Shown: positions 31,348 to 40,218, numbered from the stretch's first letter. The stretch is 43,084 bases of DNA from an uncultured Faecalibacterium sp. (GCA_900551435.1 URVW01000009.1:1-43084); one strand, 5' to 3'. Notes: generated from the sequence alone by a model not told the origin. A program made the numbers and translations.

Positions 31348-32292
31348 TTAATCGAGGACGGTTTTCCCGGTCAGAGGGTCCGGGATGCCCAGCAGAGCCA
31401 AGATGATGGCCATGCGGATATAAACGCCGTTGTGGACCTGATCGAAATAGGCGGCGCGGGGGTCGTTATCAACATCGAGTTTGATCTCATCGATGCGGGG
31501 CAGGGGATGCAGCACCGGCATATCGGGCTTGGCCAGCTCCAGAAGCTTTGCGTTCAGGGAGTAGCAGCCCTTCAAGCGGAGATAGTCCTCTTCATTAAAG
31601 AAGCGCTCCTGCTGGATGCGGGTCATGTAGAGGACATCCAGCTGCGGCAGCTCTGCTTCGAGGTCTGCGGTCTCTTTGTACGTTTGATGGAGAGGCGTCA
31701 ATGTCTCGTCCTTGACGTACTGGGGGATGCGCAGTTCCTCCGGCGAGATGAACACGAAACGGTTCCCCTCAAACTGGCTCAGAGCTGCGGTCAGGGAGTG
31801 GACCGTCCGGCCAAATTTGAGGTCGCCGCAGAAGCCGACCGTCAGGTGATCCAGCCGCCCCTTGCGCTGGCGGATGGTCATGAGGTCGATCATGGTCTGG
31901 GAGGGGTGGGCGTGTCCGCCGTCTCCTGCATTGATGACGGGCACGCGGGCATACATCGACGCCCGAAGCGGTGCGCCCTCTTTGGGATGGCGCATGGCGA
32001 TGATGTCCGCATAGTTGCTGACGACGCGGGCGGTATCGGCCACCGTCTCGCCCTTGCTGGCGCTGGACAGCTGCGCTCCGGCAAAGCCCAGCGTCTTGCC
32101 GCCCAGCCGAAGCATGGCGGATTCGAACGAAAGCCGGGTGCGGGTGGACGGCTCATAAAATAAGGTGGCCAGAATGCGGCCGTCGCAGAGATGGGCGTAG
32201 GGGGCAGGGTCTGCTTCCATCCGGTCCGCAAGGTCCAGAAGGGCCAGCTGTTCGTCCAGAGAAAAGCTGTTCGGCTCGATAAAGTGTCTCAC
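31348..32292 (-). CDS. pyrB: Aspartate carbamoyltransferase catalytic chain PyrB
   Basis: Makes carbamoyl-aspartate, the committed step of pyrimidine synthesis. The 314-residue form starts at GTG 32292, which overlaps the purA stop as GTGA and has AAGGGAG 7 nt upstream. An ATG two codons earlier (32298) is possible, but its spacing to the RBS is about 1 nt. Motifs are the carbamoyl-phosphate loop FYEPSTRTRLSFESAM, SSASKGET, HPSQTMIDLMTI, GDLKFGRTVHSL and the C-terminal HPLPRIDEIK. A separate regulatory chain (pyrI) is not in the window. It is the last gene of argG-purA-pyrB. Confidence 0.96.
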   Translation of the reverse strand: MRHFIEPNSFSLDEQLALLDLADRMEADPAPYAHLCDGRILATLFYEPSTRTRLSFESAMLRLGGKTLGFAGAQLSSASKGETVADTARVVSNYADIIAMRHPKEGAPLRASMYARVPVINAGDGGHAHPSQTMIDLMTIRQRKGRLDHLTVGFCGDLKFGRTVHSLTAALSQFEGNRFVFISPEELRIPQYVKDETLTPLHQTYKETADLEAELPQLDVLYMTRIQQERFFNEEDYLRLKGCYSLNAKLLELAKPDMPVLHPLPRIDEIKLDVDNDPRAAYFDQVHNGVYIRMAIILALLGIPDPLTGKTVLD

Positions 32293-33590
32293 AGCCATTC
32301 TCCCTTCAGCACAAACTTTTCGCGCTCGGCCCCGGTGGAGACGAACTGGATCTCATGGTCCAGCTGCTTTTCAAGGAACGCTACATAGGCTTTGGCTTCC
32401 TTAGGCAGCTCGTCCCAGCTCTTGCAGTTGGAAAGATCGGTGTTCCAGCCGGGGAGCAGCGTAACGACCGGCTCCATCCGGTCCAGATCGGACAGCGGGT
32501 CGAAGCGGGGGACTTCTGCGCCGTCCAATTTGTAGCCGGTGATGACCGGGATCTCTTTCATGCCGCTCAGGACATCCAGTTTGGTCAGCGCGATCTTGTC
32601 CGCACCCTGACAGGCCAGACCGTAGCGGCTGGCCACGCAGTCGAACGGGCCGACCCGGCGGGGACGTCCGGTGGCAGCGCCGTATTCGCCGCCCGCCTTG
32701 CGCAGTTTCTCGTTCCAATCTTCACCCATAGCATTCTCGGCGGCGAAGGGACCCGCACCCACACAGGTGGAGTAAGCCTTCAAAACGCCGACCACATGGT
32801 CGAGACGGCAGTTGGGGATGCCAGCCCCCAGCGGCGCATAGGCCGCCAGCGTGTTGGAGCTGGATGTGAAGGGGAAGATGCCGTAATCGATATCACGCAT
32901 AGCGCCCAGCTGGGCTTCCAGCACGATGGACCTGCCGTTGTCGAGGGCTTCCTGCAGGAACGCGCCGACATCGCAGATGAAGGGCGCGAACCGCTCGGCC
33001 TGAAGCTTGCACCAGTTCAGCAGGGCATCGTAGGACATCTTTTCCTGATGATAGCAGCCCGCCAGCTCCATGTTTTTGGAGTCGAGGACCATGTGCAGAC
33101 GGTTCTGGACGCGCTCTTCATCCAAATGGAGCAGGTCGCCCAGACGCAGGGTCTTTTTGCGGTACTTGTCGCTGTAGGCGTAGGCGATGCCGCGGCGGGT
33201 GGAGCCGAAGGCACTGCCCTTTTGGGCAAGGCGGTCTTCTTCCAGCCCATCCTGCACCTTGTGCCACGGCATCGAAATGGTGGCCTTGTCGGAGAGCTTC
33301 AGATTTTTGGGGCTGATCTCCACGCCCCGTGCTTCGATGGACTGCATCTCGTTCGAGAGGTGGTCAAGGTCGATGACCATGCCCGTGCCCAGCACGCAGG
33401 TGACGTCCGGATGGAGGATGCCGGAGGGCAGAAGGTTCAAAATGAACTTGCCCTGCTCGGTGACGACGGTGTGGCCGGCGTTGTTGCCGCCCTGATAGCG
33501 GGCAACGATGTCGGCATGTTCGGCCAACAGGTCGATGACGCGGCCTTTGCCCTCATCGCCCCAGTTGATTCCAGTAACTGCGGTCAGCAT
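32289..33590 (-). CDS. purA: Adenylosuccinate synthetase PurA
   Basis: A 433-residue enzyme that joins IMP and aspartate using GTP to make adenylosuccinate. The N-terminal GTP/IMP motif is GINWGDEGKGRVIDLLAE, followed by YQGGNNAGHTVV with the catalytic His. TRRGIAYAYSDKYRK and ATGRPRRVGPFD are further IMP-binding loops. Length is usual. It lies 6 nt after argG and overlaps pyrB. All three enzymes of this operon use aspartate as a substrate. Confidence 0.97.
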   Translation of the reverse strand: MLTAVTGINWGDEGKGRVIDLLAEHADIVARYQGGNNAGHTVVTEQGKFILNLLPSGILHPDVTCVLGTGMVIDLDHLSNEMQSIEARGVEISPKNLKLSDKATISMPWHKVQDGLEEDRLAQKGSAFGSTRRGIAYAYSDKYRKKTLRLGDLLHLDEERVQNRLHMVLDSKNMELAGCYHQEKMSYDALLNWCKLQAERFAPFICDVGAFLQEALDNGRSIVLEAQLGAMRDIDYGIFPFTSSSNTLAAYAPLGAGIPNCRLDHVVGVLKAYSTCVGAGPFAAENAMGEDWNEKLRKAGGEYGAATGRPRRVGPFDCVASRYGLACQGADKIALTKLDVLSGMKEIPVITGYKLDGAEVPRFDPLSDLDRMEPVVTLLPGWNTDLSNCKSWDELPKEAKAYVAFLEKQLDHEIQFVSTGAEREKFVLKGEWL

Positions 33591-33596
33591 AATTTC

Positions 33597-34820
33597 TTAT
33601 AACCCTTCTTTTTCGTTGTTTACGATGGCCTGGACCTTGGTGGGCAGACCATAGATACTGATGAAACCGGTGGCATCGCTCTGCTTGTAGTCGCCGCCCG
33701 CGGCAAAGGTCGCGATGTCCTCCCGGTAGAGGGAGTAGGGCGACCAGACTCCTGCATTGATGAGGTTGCCCTTGTACAGTTCCAGACGCACCTTGCCGGT
33801 AACGTGCTCCTGCGTGGAGGCGACGAAAGCACTCAGGGCCTTGCGCAGAGGGCTGAACCACTGGCCGTCATAGACCAGCTCGCCAAAGGTGATGGCCAGT
33901 TCGCGCTTTTTGTGGGCAGTCAGCTTGTCCAGTGTCAGCGTCTCGAGCACTTCGTGGGCTTTATAAAGGATCGTGCCGCCGGGAGTCTCATACACGCCGC
34001 GGCTCTTCATGCCGACCAAGCGGTTCTCGACCACATCATACAGGCCGATGCCGTTCCGGCCACCGATCTCGTTCAGCTTGGCGATGATGGCGGCGGGCTT
34101 CAGCTTCTCACCGTTCAGGGTGACGGGCACGCCTTTTTCAAAGGTAAGCTCCACGAACTCGGACTGGTCCGGGGCAGTCTTGGGGCTGACGCCCAGCTCA
34201 AGAAATCCCGGCTTGTCGTACTGCGGCTCGTTGCCCGGGTCCTCAAGGTCCAGACCCTCGTGGCTCAGATGCCACAGGTTCTTGTCCTTGGAGTAGTTCG
34301 TCTCGCGGCTGATCTTCAGCGGGATGTGGTGGGCCTCGGCATAGTCGATCTCTTCGTCGCGGCTCTGGATGTCCCACTCACGCCACGGGGTGATGATCTT
34401 CAGGTCGGGCGCAAAGTGCATGATGGCCAGCTCAAAGCGGACCTGATCGTTGCCCTTGCCAGTGCTGCCATGGCAGACGGCGTCAGCGCCCTCGGCGCGT
34501 GCGATCTCGACCACCCGTTTTGCCAGAATGGGGCGGGCGAAGCTGGTCCCCAGCAGATAGCCCTCGTAATCGGCTCCTGCCTGCATGGTGGGGATGACGT
34601 AATCCTCCACAAACTCGTCGGTCAGGTCCTCGATGTACAGCTTGGATGCGCCGCTTGCCTTGGCGCGCTCCTCCAAGCCTTCCAGCTCACCTTTCTGCCC
34701 CACATTGCCGCAGACTGCGATGACTTCGCAGTTGTTATAATGTTCTTTCAGCCACGGGATGATGATGGACGTATCCAGACCGCCGGAATAGGCCAGCACG
34801 ACCTTTTTGATCTCAGACAT
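33597..34820 (-). CDS. argG: Argininosuccinate synthase ArgG
   Basis: A 407-residue enzyme that condenses citrulline and aspartate with ATP. The N-terminal PP-loop is VLAYSGGLDTSIIIPWL, and AVCHGSTGKGNDQVRFE and SRETNYSKDKNLWHLSHEG are family signatures. The start is ATG 34820 with CGGAGG 9 nt upstream. It heads the argG-purA-pyrB unit behind a near-consensus promoter. argH is not in the window. Confidence 0.97.
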   Translation of the reverse strand: MSEIKKVVLAYSGGLDTSIIIPWLKEHYNNCEVIAVCGNVGQKGELEGLEERAKASGASKLYIEDLTDEFVEDYVIPTMQAGADYEGYLLGTSFARPILAKRVVEIARAEGADAVCHGSTGKGNDQVRFELAIMHFAPDLKIITPWREWDIQSRDEEIDYAEAHHIPLKISRETNYSKDKNLWHLSHEGLDLEDPGNEPQYDKPGFLELGVSPKTAPDQSEFVELTFEKGVPVTLNGEKLKPAAIIAKLNEIGGRNGIGLYDVVENRLVGMKSRGVYETPGGTILYKAHEVLETLTLDKLTAHKKRELAITFGELVYDGQWFSPLRKALSAFVASTQEHVTGKVRLELYKGNLINAGVWSPYSLYREDIATFAAGGDYKQSDATGFISIYGLPTKVQAIVNNEKEGL

Positions 34821-34887
34821 GTGATTTGCCTCCGTTCAAAACCAACTTTATGTACTTTCCCTCTTGCAATTTTCGATTGCAGTTGCT

Positions 34888-34916
34888 ATTATACGAGCGG
34901 GAAGAGGATATGTAAA
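34888..34916 (-). promoter_or_regulatory. Sigma-70 promoter of argG-purA-pyrB
   Basis: On the minus strand TTTACA (34911-34916) and TATAAT (34888-34893) are 17 nt apart. Transcription would begin about 60 nt before the argG start codon. Confidence 0.8.
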
Positions 34917-34933
34917 AAGTATCCTGAACATGG

Positions 34934-34944
34934 TCACAATGTGA
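34934..34944. promoter_or_regulatory. Candidate regulator operator in the argG/lysR divergent region
   Basis: The perfect palindrome TCACA-A-TGTGA lies 18 bp upstream of the argG -35 and 27 bp before the LysR start codon. Its position between divergent genes fits a LysR-type recall site. It was found by eye only; no second copy was noticed. Confidence 0.4.
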
Positions 34945-34971
34945 TTTTGATATGAAAGAGGGCGCTCCGCA

Positions 34972-35871
34972 ATGTATGTGGACTGGGAATACTACAAAAT
35001 CTTTTATTATGTCGCGAAATATCAGAATTTCACCAAGGCGGCGCGGGTGCTGGGCAACAACCAGCCCAACATCACCCACTCGATGAACCGGCTGGAGAGC
35101 CAGCTGAACTGCGTGCTGTTCATCCGCTCCAATCGGGGCGTTACCCTGACGCCGGAGGGCGAGATGCTCTATTCTCGCATCGCGTCGGCAGCGGTGCAGA
35201 TCCAAGACGCCGAGGAAGAACTGAGCGCCAGCGCTACGCTGGAACATGGCTCCATCAGCATCAGCGCGACCGAGACGGCGCTGAACATCTATTTATCAGA
35301 AAAGCTGCGGGCCTTTCACACCGAGTATCCGGGCATCCGTCTGCGCATCTCGAACCACTCCACCCCGCAGGCATTGCAGGCTGTGAAGAACGGCGAGGTC
35401 GATTTCGCCATCGTGACCACCCCGGCGGAGGTGGAACCGGGCCTGAAGCAGGTGGAGCTGAAGCCGTTCTACGAGGTGCTGGTGGGCGGCAGGACCTTCA
35501 CCGCGCTGGCTAGCCAGAACCTTTCCTTAAAGGAATTGGAGCATTATCCCATCATCTCGCTCAGCGACGAGAGCATGACCCGCACCTTCTACCGGCAGTT
35601 CTTTCTGGACCACGATGCGGTGCTCCGGCCGGACATCGAAGCGGCGACTACGGATCAGATGCTTACCTTAGTAAAGAGCGAGCTGGGGCTGGCCTTTGTT
35701 CCGGAACCGATGGCGGCAGACCTTTTGGCGCGCGGCGAGATCGTGCAGCTGCATCTGCGGGAGATCATCCCGCAGCGGTCCATCTGCTTGGTGCATGACC
35801 ATCACCGCCCGCTGAACACAGCGGCACGGAAATTTCAGAAAATGCTGACCGGAGGCGGAGAAAAAGCCTGA
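34972..35871 (+). CDS. LysR-family transcriptional regulator
   Basis: A 299-residue LysR-type protein. The winged helix-turn-helix covers about residues 5-62, with YYVAKYQNFTKAARVLGNNQ and then ITHSMNRLESQLN as the recognition region. The effector-binding domain starts at about residue 90 (GSISISATETALNIYLSEKL) and has the usual two-lobed pattern up to FVPEPMAADLLARG. It is divergent from argG, and LysR proteins often control the divergent neighbour, so regulation of argG-purA-pyrB is possible. The effector is unknown. No clear terminator follows it. Confidence 0.93.
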   Translation: MYVDWEYYKIFYYVAKYQNFTKAARVLGNNQPNITHSMNRLESQLNCVLFIRSNRGVTLTPEGEMLYSRIASAAVQIQDAEEELSASATLEHGSISISATETALNIYLSEKLRAFHTEYPGIRLRISNHSTPQALQAVKNGEVDFAIVTTPAEVEPGLKQVELKPFYEVLVGGRTFTALASQNLSLKELEHYPIISLSDESMTRTFYRQFFLDHDAVLRPDIEAATTDQMLTLVKSELGLAFVPEPMAADLLARGEIVQLHLREIIPQRSICLVHDHHRPLNTAARKFQKMLTGGGEKA

Positions 35872-35936
35872 AGCAGCGACAAAAACCACAGCGGAAAGAA
35901 AATGCAAAAAATTACAGAAAAACCTGTCGCAGAGTG

Positions 35937-35965
35937 TTGACAGCATAGGAAAGCTGTGATAAAAT
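35937..35965 (+). promoter_or_regulatory. Strong sigma-70 promoter upstream of the c-di-GMP riboswitch
   Basis: TTGACA (35937-35942) and TAAAAT (35960-35965) are 17 nt apart, close to consensus. The transcript would start near 35972 and lead straight into the GEMM element. A GCGAGC/GAGCGAGC repeat lies at 35982-35999. Confidence 0.8.
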
Positions 35966-36021
35966 ATAGGTGTAGATAGGAAGCGAGCGAGAGCGAGCGG
36001 AATCTGCTGAAAAGGTTTGAA

Positions 36022-36105
36022 TTGAATATTCTCGGCAAAGCAGTCGAAAGGCTGTGACGCAAAGCTATAGGGCCTGTAAAATGGCAGCCAGTTGCTTCTC
36101 AAAAT
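36022..36105 (+). promoter_or_regulatory. Cyclic di-GMP-I (GEMM) riboswitch
   Basis: The conserved GEMM core is visible: GGCAAAGCAG, the GAAA tetraloop of P1b (GTCGAAAGGC), TGTGACGCAAAGC, the tetraloop-receptor side TATAGGGCC, and the second helix ATGGCAGCCAGTTGC. It is preceded by a strong promoter and followed 50 nt later by a terminator, which would be the expression platform. The gene it once controlled appears to be only a fragment. Confidence 0.9.
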
Positions 36106-36154
36106 GGACACGATATGTGCCCGCCCTTTGAGCGACATTCATCTAGGACTTACT

Positions 36155-36201
36155 AGGTGTCTATTTGCCGAGCTTGTTTTCGGCAGATAGACACCTTTTT
36201 T
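36155..36201 (+). terminator. Terminator after the c-di-GMP riboswitch
   Basis: GGTGTCTATTTGCCGA and TCGGCAGATAGACACC form a near-perfect 16-bp stem, followed by TTTTTT. It is placed to act as the riboswitch expression platform before the downstream fragment. Confidence 0.9.
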
Positions 36202-36215
36202 CGTGGGGCTCACTA

Positions 36216-36464
36216 ATGTTCTGCTTGATGGCAGTCATGGCAATGCCCGCACACGCCGTCAGCTCCAACGGCGTTGACGAAAAGGGCCAGGGCGAGAATA
36301 TCGGCTGGGGCGAAGCCACTCCCGAAGAAGTTTTCGAGTCTTGGATGGCTTCGGAGAGCCGCCGTGCAAACATCCTCAATCCCAATGTGACCAAGATGGG
36401 CGTCGGCTACTGCTTCGATGCAAACTCCGCTTGGGGTCATCAGTGGGTCCAGCTCTTCGTCTGA
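36216..36464 (+). pseudogene. C-terminal remnant of a CAP (SCP/PR-1) domain protein
   Basis: The frame encodes GENIGWGEATPEEVFESWMA, then SESRRANILNPNVTKMGVGY and HQWVQLFV. This is the last third of a CAP domain of the kind found in secreted clostridial proteins. The usual His of the SPGHRANIL-type motif is Arg, and the N-terminal half of the domain with its other His is absent. The first residues from ATG 36216 (MFCLMAVMAMPAHA) are weakly signal-like, but no good RBS is present. It follows the c-di-GMP riboswitch and is probably what is left of the surface protein that the switch controlled. Confidence 0.65.
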
Positions 36465-36511
36465 TGAGAGCATCCAACCAATGATATTTCCGTGCTTCAA
36501 ATAAATCCGGG

Positions 36512-36552
36512 AAAAAGTCCGATGCGAGCTTCCGTTCGCGTCGGACTTTTTC
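36512..36552 (+). terminator. Rho-independent terminator downstream of the CAP remnant
   Basis: AAAAAGTCCGATGCGA and TCGCGTCGGACTTTTT form a long stem with an 8-nt loop, flanked by an outer ATAAATCC / GGATTTAT pairing. The A- and T-runs would allow function on both strands. Confidence 0.87.
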
Positions 36553-36608
36553 TTTGTCTGGATTTATGCTATACTGAGACCGAACATTGAAAAGCAGGAG
36601 GAACCAGC

Positions 36609-37229
36609 GTGGAGGATTACCGCACCATCCGTGGCACGGCCATCGGAGAATACGAAGAAAAAAAGAGCCGCTTCATTGCGCAGCTCTCGTTTGCCGACAG
36701 CGAGGAAAAGGCGGTGGCCTTTCTGGAACAGGTCCGGGCGGCCAACCGCACCGCGCGGCACAATGTGTATGCCTATCGTCTGCGGGAGGGAAACCGGGAG
36801 CGCTATTCAGACGACGGCGAACCGGCCAAGACGGCGGGGACCCCGGCGCTGGAAGTTTTGCAGCACAGCGGCCTGACTGACCTTATCGTGGTGGTGACCC
36901 GCTACTTCGGCGGTGTGCTGCTGGGCACGGGCGGTCTAGTCCGCGCCTACACCACGGCCACGGCCCGGGCGCTCGAAAACGCCGAGGTCGTCACGGTGCG
37001 CAGCGTCGTGGAGCTGGAAGTGACGGTGGACTATTCGCTGTATGAGCGGGCCGCGCTGCTCATCAACGGGGCAGGGGCCAAGCTGGCGGACCCGGAATTT
37101 ACCGACCGCGTGACCCTGCGCTGGCAGATGCCGGAGGGGACTGAGCTGCCGCTGTTGGAGCAGCTGCGGGAGCTGACCCGGGGCGGGGCAGAGGTGAGTG
37201 TGTCGAAGCCGTTCTATGCGCCGTTCTGA
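36609..37229 (+). CDS. YigZ/IMPACT-family protein
   Basis: A 206-residue protein of the UPF0029/YigZ family. It starts at GTG 36609, supported by AGGAGG 6 nt upstream. The N-terminal domain has KSRFIAQLSFADSEEKAVAF, HNVYAYRLRE and YSDDGEPAKTAGTPALEVL; then VVVTRYFGGVLLGTGGLVRAY marks the conserved core. The C-terminal ferredoxin-like domain starts at about residue 140. Family members are linked to translation or stress control (eukaryotic IMPACT); the bacterial role is not settled. It precedes dnaG by 80 nt. Confidence 0.92.
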   Translation: MEDYRTIRGTAIGEYEEKKSRFIAQLSFADSEEKAVAFLEQVRAANRTARHNVYAYRLREGNRERYSDDGEPAKTAGTPALEVLQHSGLTDLIVVVTRYFGGVLLGTGGLVRAYTTATARALENAEVVTVRSVVELEVTVDYSLYERAALLINGAGAKLADPEFTDRVTLRWQMPEGTELPLLEQLRELTRGGAEVSVSKPFYAPF

Positions 37230-37309
37230 AATTTTGCGGACAGACAGGAATAGTACCCCTTCGACAGAGCGGTTTTGCTACAATAGAAAAGGAGCAGCGG
37301 AAAAAGACC

Positions 37310-39088
37310 ATGATCCCACACGAATACATTGAAGAACTGAACCGCAGGACCGACATCGTGGAGCTGGTGGGCAGCTATGTGCAGCTGAAGCGCAAAGGCC
37401 GGCTGTACGGCGGTCTGTGCCCCTTCCACAGCGAAAAGACCCCGTCGTTCTACGTCTACCCGGACACCCAGAGCTTTTACTGCTTTGGTTGCGGCGCGGG
37501 CGGCGACGCCATCAACTTTGCCAAGAAGATCAACAGCATCGATTACGGCGAGGCCGTCAAGATGCTGGCGGCGCGGGCCGGAATGCCGGAGCCGCAGGAG
37601 GATGACAAAACGGGCCGGATGCGGAGCCGCATCCTTTCGATGAACAAGGAAGCTGCGCGCTTCTTCCACGCCTGTCTGAACTCGACGGTGGAGGAAGCCC
37701 GTCAGGCGCGGGCCTACTGGCGCCGCCGCGGACTGGACGATAAGACTATCGTGCGGTTCGGGCTGGGCTATGCGCCCAACGATGGACAAGCCCTGTATCA
37801 GTTCCTGCGGGATAAAGGCTACAATCAGCAGGAGCTGGACGCCAGCGGCCTGTTCAAGCGCAGCCAGTCCGGGCGCATCTACTGTTTGTTCTGGAAGCGG
37901 GTCATGACCCCCATCTTCGATCTGCGCGGGAACATCATCGCCTTTGGCGGCCGCGTGCTGGACGACTCCAAGCCCAAGTACGTCAACAGCCCCGAAACGC
38001 TGGTCTATCACAAGTCGGAGACGGTGTTCGCGCTGCAGATCGCAAAGAAGAGCGCGTCCCGGCGGTATGTCCTCTGTGAGGGCTACATGGACGTTATCAG
38101 CATGCAGCAAGCCGGCATCGATACGGCAGTCTGCGCCTGCGGCACGGCCTTGACGCCGGAACAGGTGCGGCTCATCAGCGAATACGCCGATGAAGTCATC
38201 CTGAGCTATGACTCGGACGAAGCTGGTCAGAAGGCGACGCTCCGCTCGCTGGAATTGTTCCGGAACAGCCCGGTCCGGGTGGGCGTTCTGCAGATTCCCG
38301 GCGCGAAGGACCCGGACGAGTACATTAAAAAGTATGGAGCAGAACGCTTTCGGGCACTTCTGGACGGCGTGGGCAATGCGCTGGATTTCCGGCTCAAGCG
38401 TCTGCGGGACCAGTACGACCTGAAACAGGATTCTCAGCGGCTGGAATACGTCCGCGAAGCTGTGGACATGCTGGCCGAGCGCTCCAACCCCACCGAACAG
38501 GAAGTCTACGCCGGACGGCTGGCCGAGGAGACGAACATCTCCAAGAACGCCATCATGACCCAGCTGGCCACCGCTGTGAAAAAGGCGGGAAGCAAGCGCC
38601 GCCGGGAACAGAACCGGGCGCGGCTCCAATCCGGCGAGATGAACCAGATCAACGTCCCGTACAGCGCGGGCGGTTCACAGGCGCTGGGCGTGGCGTCGGC
38701 GGAACAGCGCATCCTTGCGGCGCTCTTGCGGGAGCCGAGCTACCTGAAGCAGGTGCAGAGCCAGCTTTCGCCGGACAAATTCGTCCTGCCTCAGCAGAAA
38801 GAGCTGTATCAGGCCATGCTGACCTGTCAGGAGCAGGGCATCGAGATCAGCCTTTCGACCCTGCGCCCCTTCGTGCAGAGCGAGGAAACTTTGAATGAAC
38901 TGAGCCGTCTTGCGGCACAATACAGCGATGTGAACTGTACGCCGGATGATCTCCGGCTCTATCTGGACCGCATCGCGCAGGGGACCCCCATCGCGAGCAA
39001 GGCGGCCAATATGTCGAATGAAGATTTAGAGCGGTATCTCCAGTCGATGCGAGAAAAGAAGCAGGGAAACCTCCCTGCGGACGAGTAA
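37310..39088 (+). CDS. dnaG: DNA primase DnaG
   Basis: A 592-residue primase that makes RNA primers at the replication fork. The CHC2 zinc site is Cys37, His40, Cys58 and Cys61 (LCPFHSEKTPSF, FYCFGCGAGGD). The RNA-polymerase/Toprim core has VLCEGYMDVISM with the catalytic Glu, ACGTALTPEQ and LSYDSDEAGQKA with the Asp pair. The C-terminal third (about 430-590) is the helicase-binding region. A TACAAT box at 37279-37284 may be a -10. It is followed 43 nt later by rpoD, the macromolecular-synthesis operon arrangement common in bacteria. Confidence 0.97.
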   Translation: MIPHEYIEELNRRTDIVELVGSYVQLKRKGRLYGGLCPFHSEKTPSFYVYPDTQSFYCFGCGAGGDAINFAKKINSIDYGEAVKMLAARAGMPEPQEDDKTGRMRSRILSMNKEAARFFHACLNSTVEEARQARAYWRRRGLDDKTIVRFGLGYAPNDGQALYQFLRDKGYNQQELDASGLFKRSQSGRIYCLFWKRVMTPIFDLRGNIIAFGGRVLDDSKPKYVNSPETLVYHKSETVFALQIAKKSASRRYVLCEGYMDVISMQQAGIDTAVCACGTALTPEQVRLISEYADEVILSYDSDEAGQKATLRSLELFRNSPVRVGVLQIPGAKDPDEYIKKYGAERFRALLDGVGNALDFRLKRLRDQYDLKQDSQRLEYVREAVDMLAERSNPTEQEVYAGRLAEETNISKNAIMTQLATAVKKAGSKRRREQNRARLQSGEMNQINVPYSAGGSQALGVASAEQRILAALLREPSYLKQVQSQLSPDKFVLPQQKELYQAMLTCQEQGIEISLSTLRPFVQSEETLNELSRLAAQYSDVNCTPDDLRLYLDRIAQGTPIASKAANMSNEDLERYLQSMREKKQGNLPADE

Positions 39089-39131
39089 CAACCCCCTTTC
39101 CTCCCGGCTGGAGCTGGAAGGAGAAGGAAGA

Positions 39132-40208
39132 ATGCAGAAATTGTCGCAGACGGACGAAATGGTAAAGCTTCTGGCGGCGCATGCCCACCGGCATACCCTG
39201 ACGCCGGAGCAGATCAGCCGCGCCATGGAAGAACAGGAGTTCGACGCCGCAGGGCTGGACACGCTGTATACGGCGCTGGAAGCCAAGGGCATCCAGATCG
39301 AGGATGAGGAACTGGAAGTGCCGCTGCTCGACGAAGCTCAGATCGGGCGGCTGGAACATGAGCTTTCGGCGGAGGGCGTCGCGCTGGACGATCCCGTGAA
39401 AGCCTATCTGAAGGAGATCGGCCGGGTCCCGCTGCTGTCTGCGGAAGAAGAAGGCGTCTTGGCCCGCGCTGCACAGGCGGGCGATGCCGATGCGCGGCGG
39501 CAGCTCAGCGAAGCGAACCTGCGGCTGGTGGTGTCGGTGGCCAAGCGTTACGCGGGCAGGGGACTGCCCTTTCTGGACCTCATTCAGGAAGGAAACCTCG
39601 GCCTGATGAAAGCGGCGGAAAAGTTCGAGCCGGACCGTGGGTTCAAGTTCTCGACCTATGCGACGTGGTGGATCCGGCAGTCCATCACCCGCGCCATCGC
39701 CGATCAGGGACGGACCATCCGCATCCCGGTGCATCTGGTGGAGAACATCAACCGGGTCAAAAAGACGGCAGGGGAGCTTCTGCGCAAGAACGGCCGTGAG
39801 CCTACGGCGGAAGAGATCGCGGTTCGGCTGGAAATGGAACCGGACCGGGTGCGGGAGCTGCTTCAGCTGGCGCAGGAGCCGATCAGTTTGGAAACGCCGG
39901 TTGGCGAGGAAGAGGACGCCCACCTTGAAGATTTTATTCAGGATGAGGAAGCCGGAATCCCGGTAGACGAAGCCGGGCGGCAGCTGCTCCGGCAGGAATT
40001 GATGAACGTCCTGAAAAGCCTGACGCCCCGCGAAGAGCGGGTGCTGACCCTGCGGTTCGGATTGGAGGATGGACAGGCCCGCACGCTGGAAGAGCTGGGG
40101 AAGGAGTTCAACGTGACCCGGGAGCGCATCCGGCAGATCGAAGCAAAGGCCCTGCGCAAGCTCCGCCACCCCAGCAGGGCAAAACGGCTGAGGGATTATT
40201 TGGAATAA
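39132..40208 (+). CDS. rpoD: Primary RNA polymerase sigma factor RpoD (SigA)
   Basis: A 358-residue primary sigma factor with GGAAGGAGAAGGAAG before its ATG. Region 1.1-like sequence occupies about residues 1-80; region 1.2 has DPVKAYLKEIGRVPLL. Region 2 has LRLVVSVAKRYAGRGLPFLD, the core-binding LIQEGNLGLMKAAEKF and the -10-binding FSTYATWWIRQSITRAIADQ. Region 3 has IPVHLVENINRV. Region 4.2 has LGKEFNVTRERIRQIEAKAL for the -35. It lacks the large non-conserved insert of Proteobacteria, as in Firmicutes. A terminator follows. Confidence 0.97.
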   Translation: MQKLSQTDEMVKLLAAHAHRHTLTPEQISRAMEEQEFDAAGLDTLYTALEAKGIQIEDEELEVPLLDEAQIGRLEHELSAEGVALDDPVKAYLKEIGRVPLLSAEEEGVLARAAQAGDADARRQLSEANLRLVVSVAKRYAGRGLPFLDLIQEGNLGLMKAAEKFEPDRGFKFSTYATWWIRQSITRAIADQGRTIRIPVHLVENINRVKKTAGELLRKNGREPTAEEIAVRLEMEPDRVRELLQLAQEPISLETPVGEEEDAHLEDFIQDEEAGIPVDEAGRQLLRQELMNVLKSLTPREERVLTLRFGLEDGQARTLEELGKEFNVTRERIRQIEAKALRKLRHPSRAKRLRDYLE

Positions 40209-40218
40209 AGATTTGTGA

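Noticed and set aside
35982..35999. GCGAGC repeats as a possible CRISPR or tandem array
   Set aside because: Only a short GAGC-rich stretch with no spacers; it lies in the 5' part of the riboswitch transcript.
37261..37284. dnaG promoter from TCGACA and TACAAT
   Set aside because: The spacing is only 12 nt, so the pair is not a normal promoter; the TACAAT may still be a -10 with an unrecognised -35.
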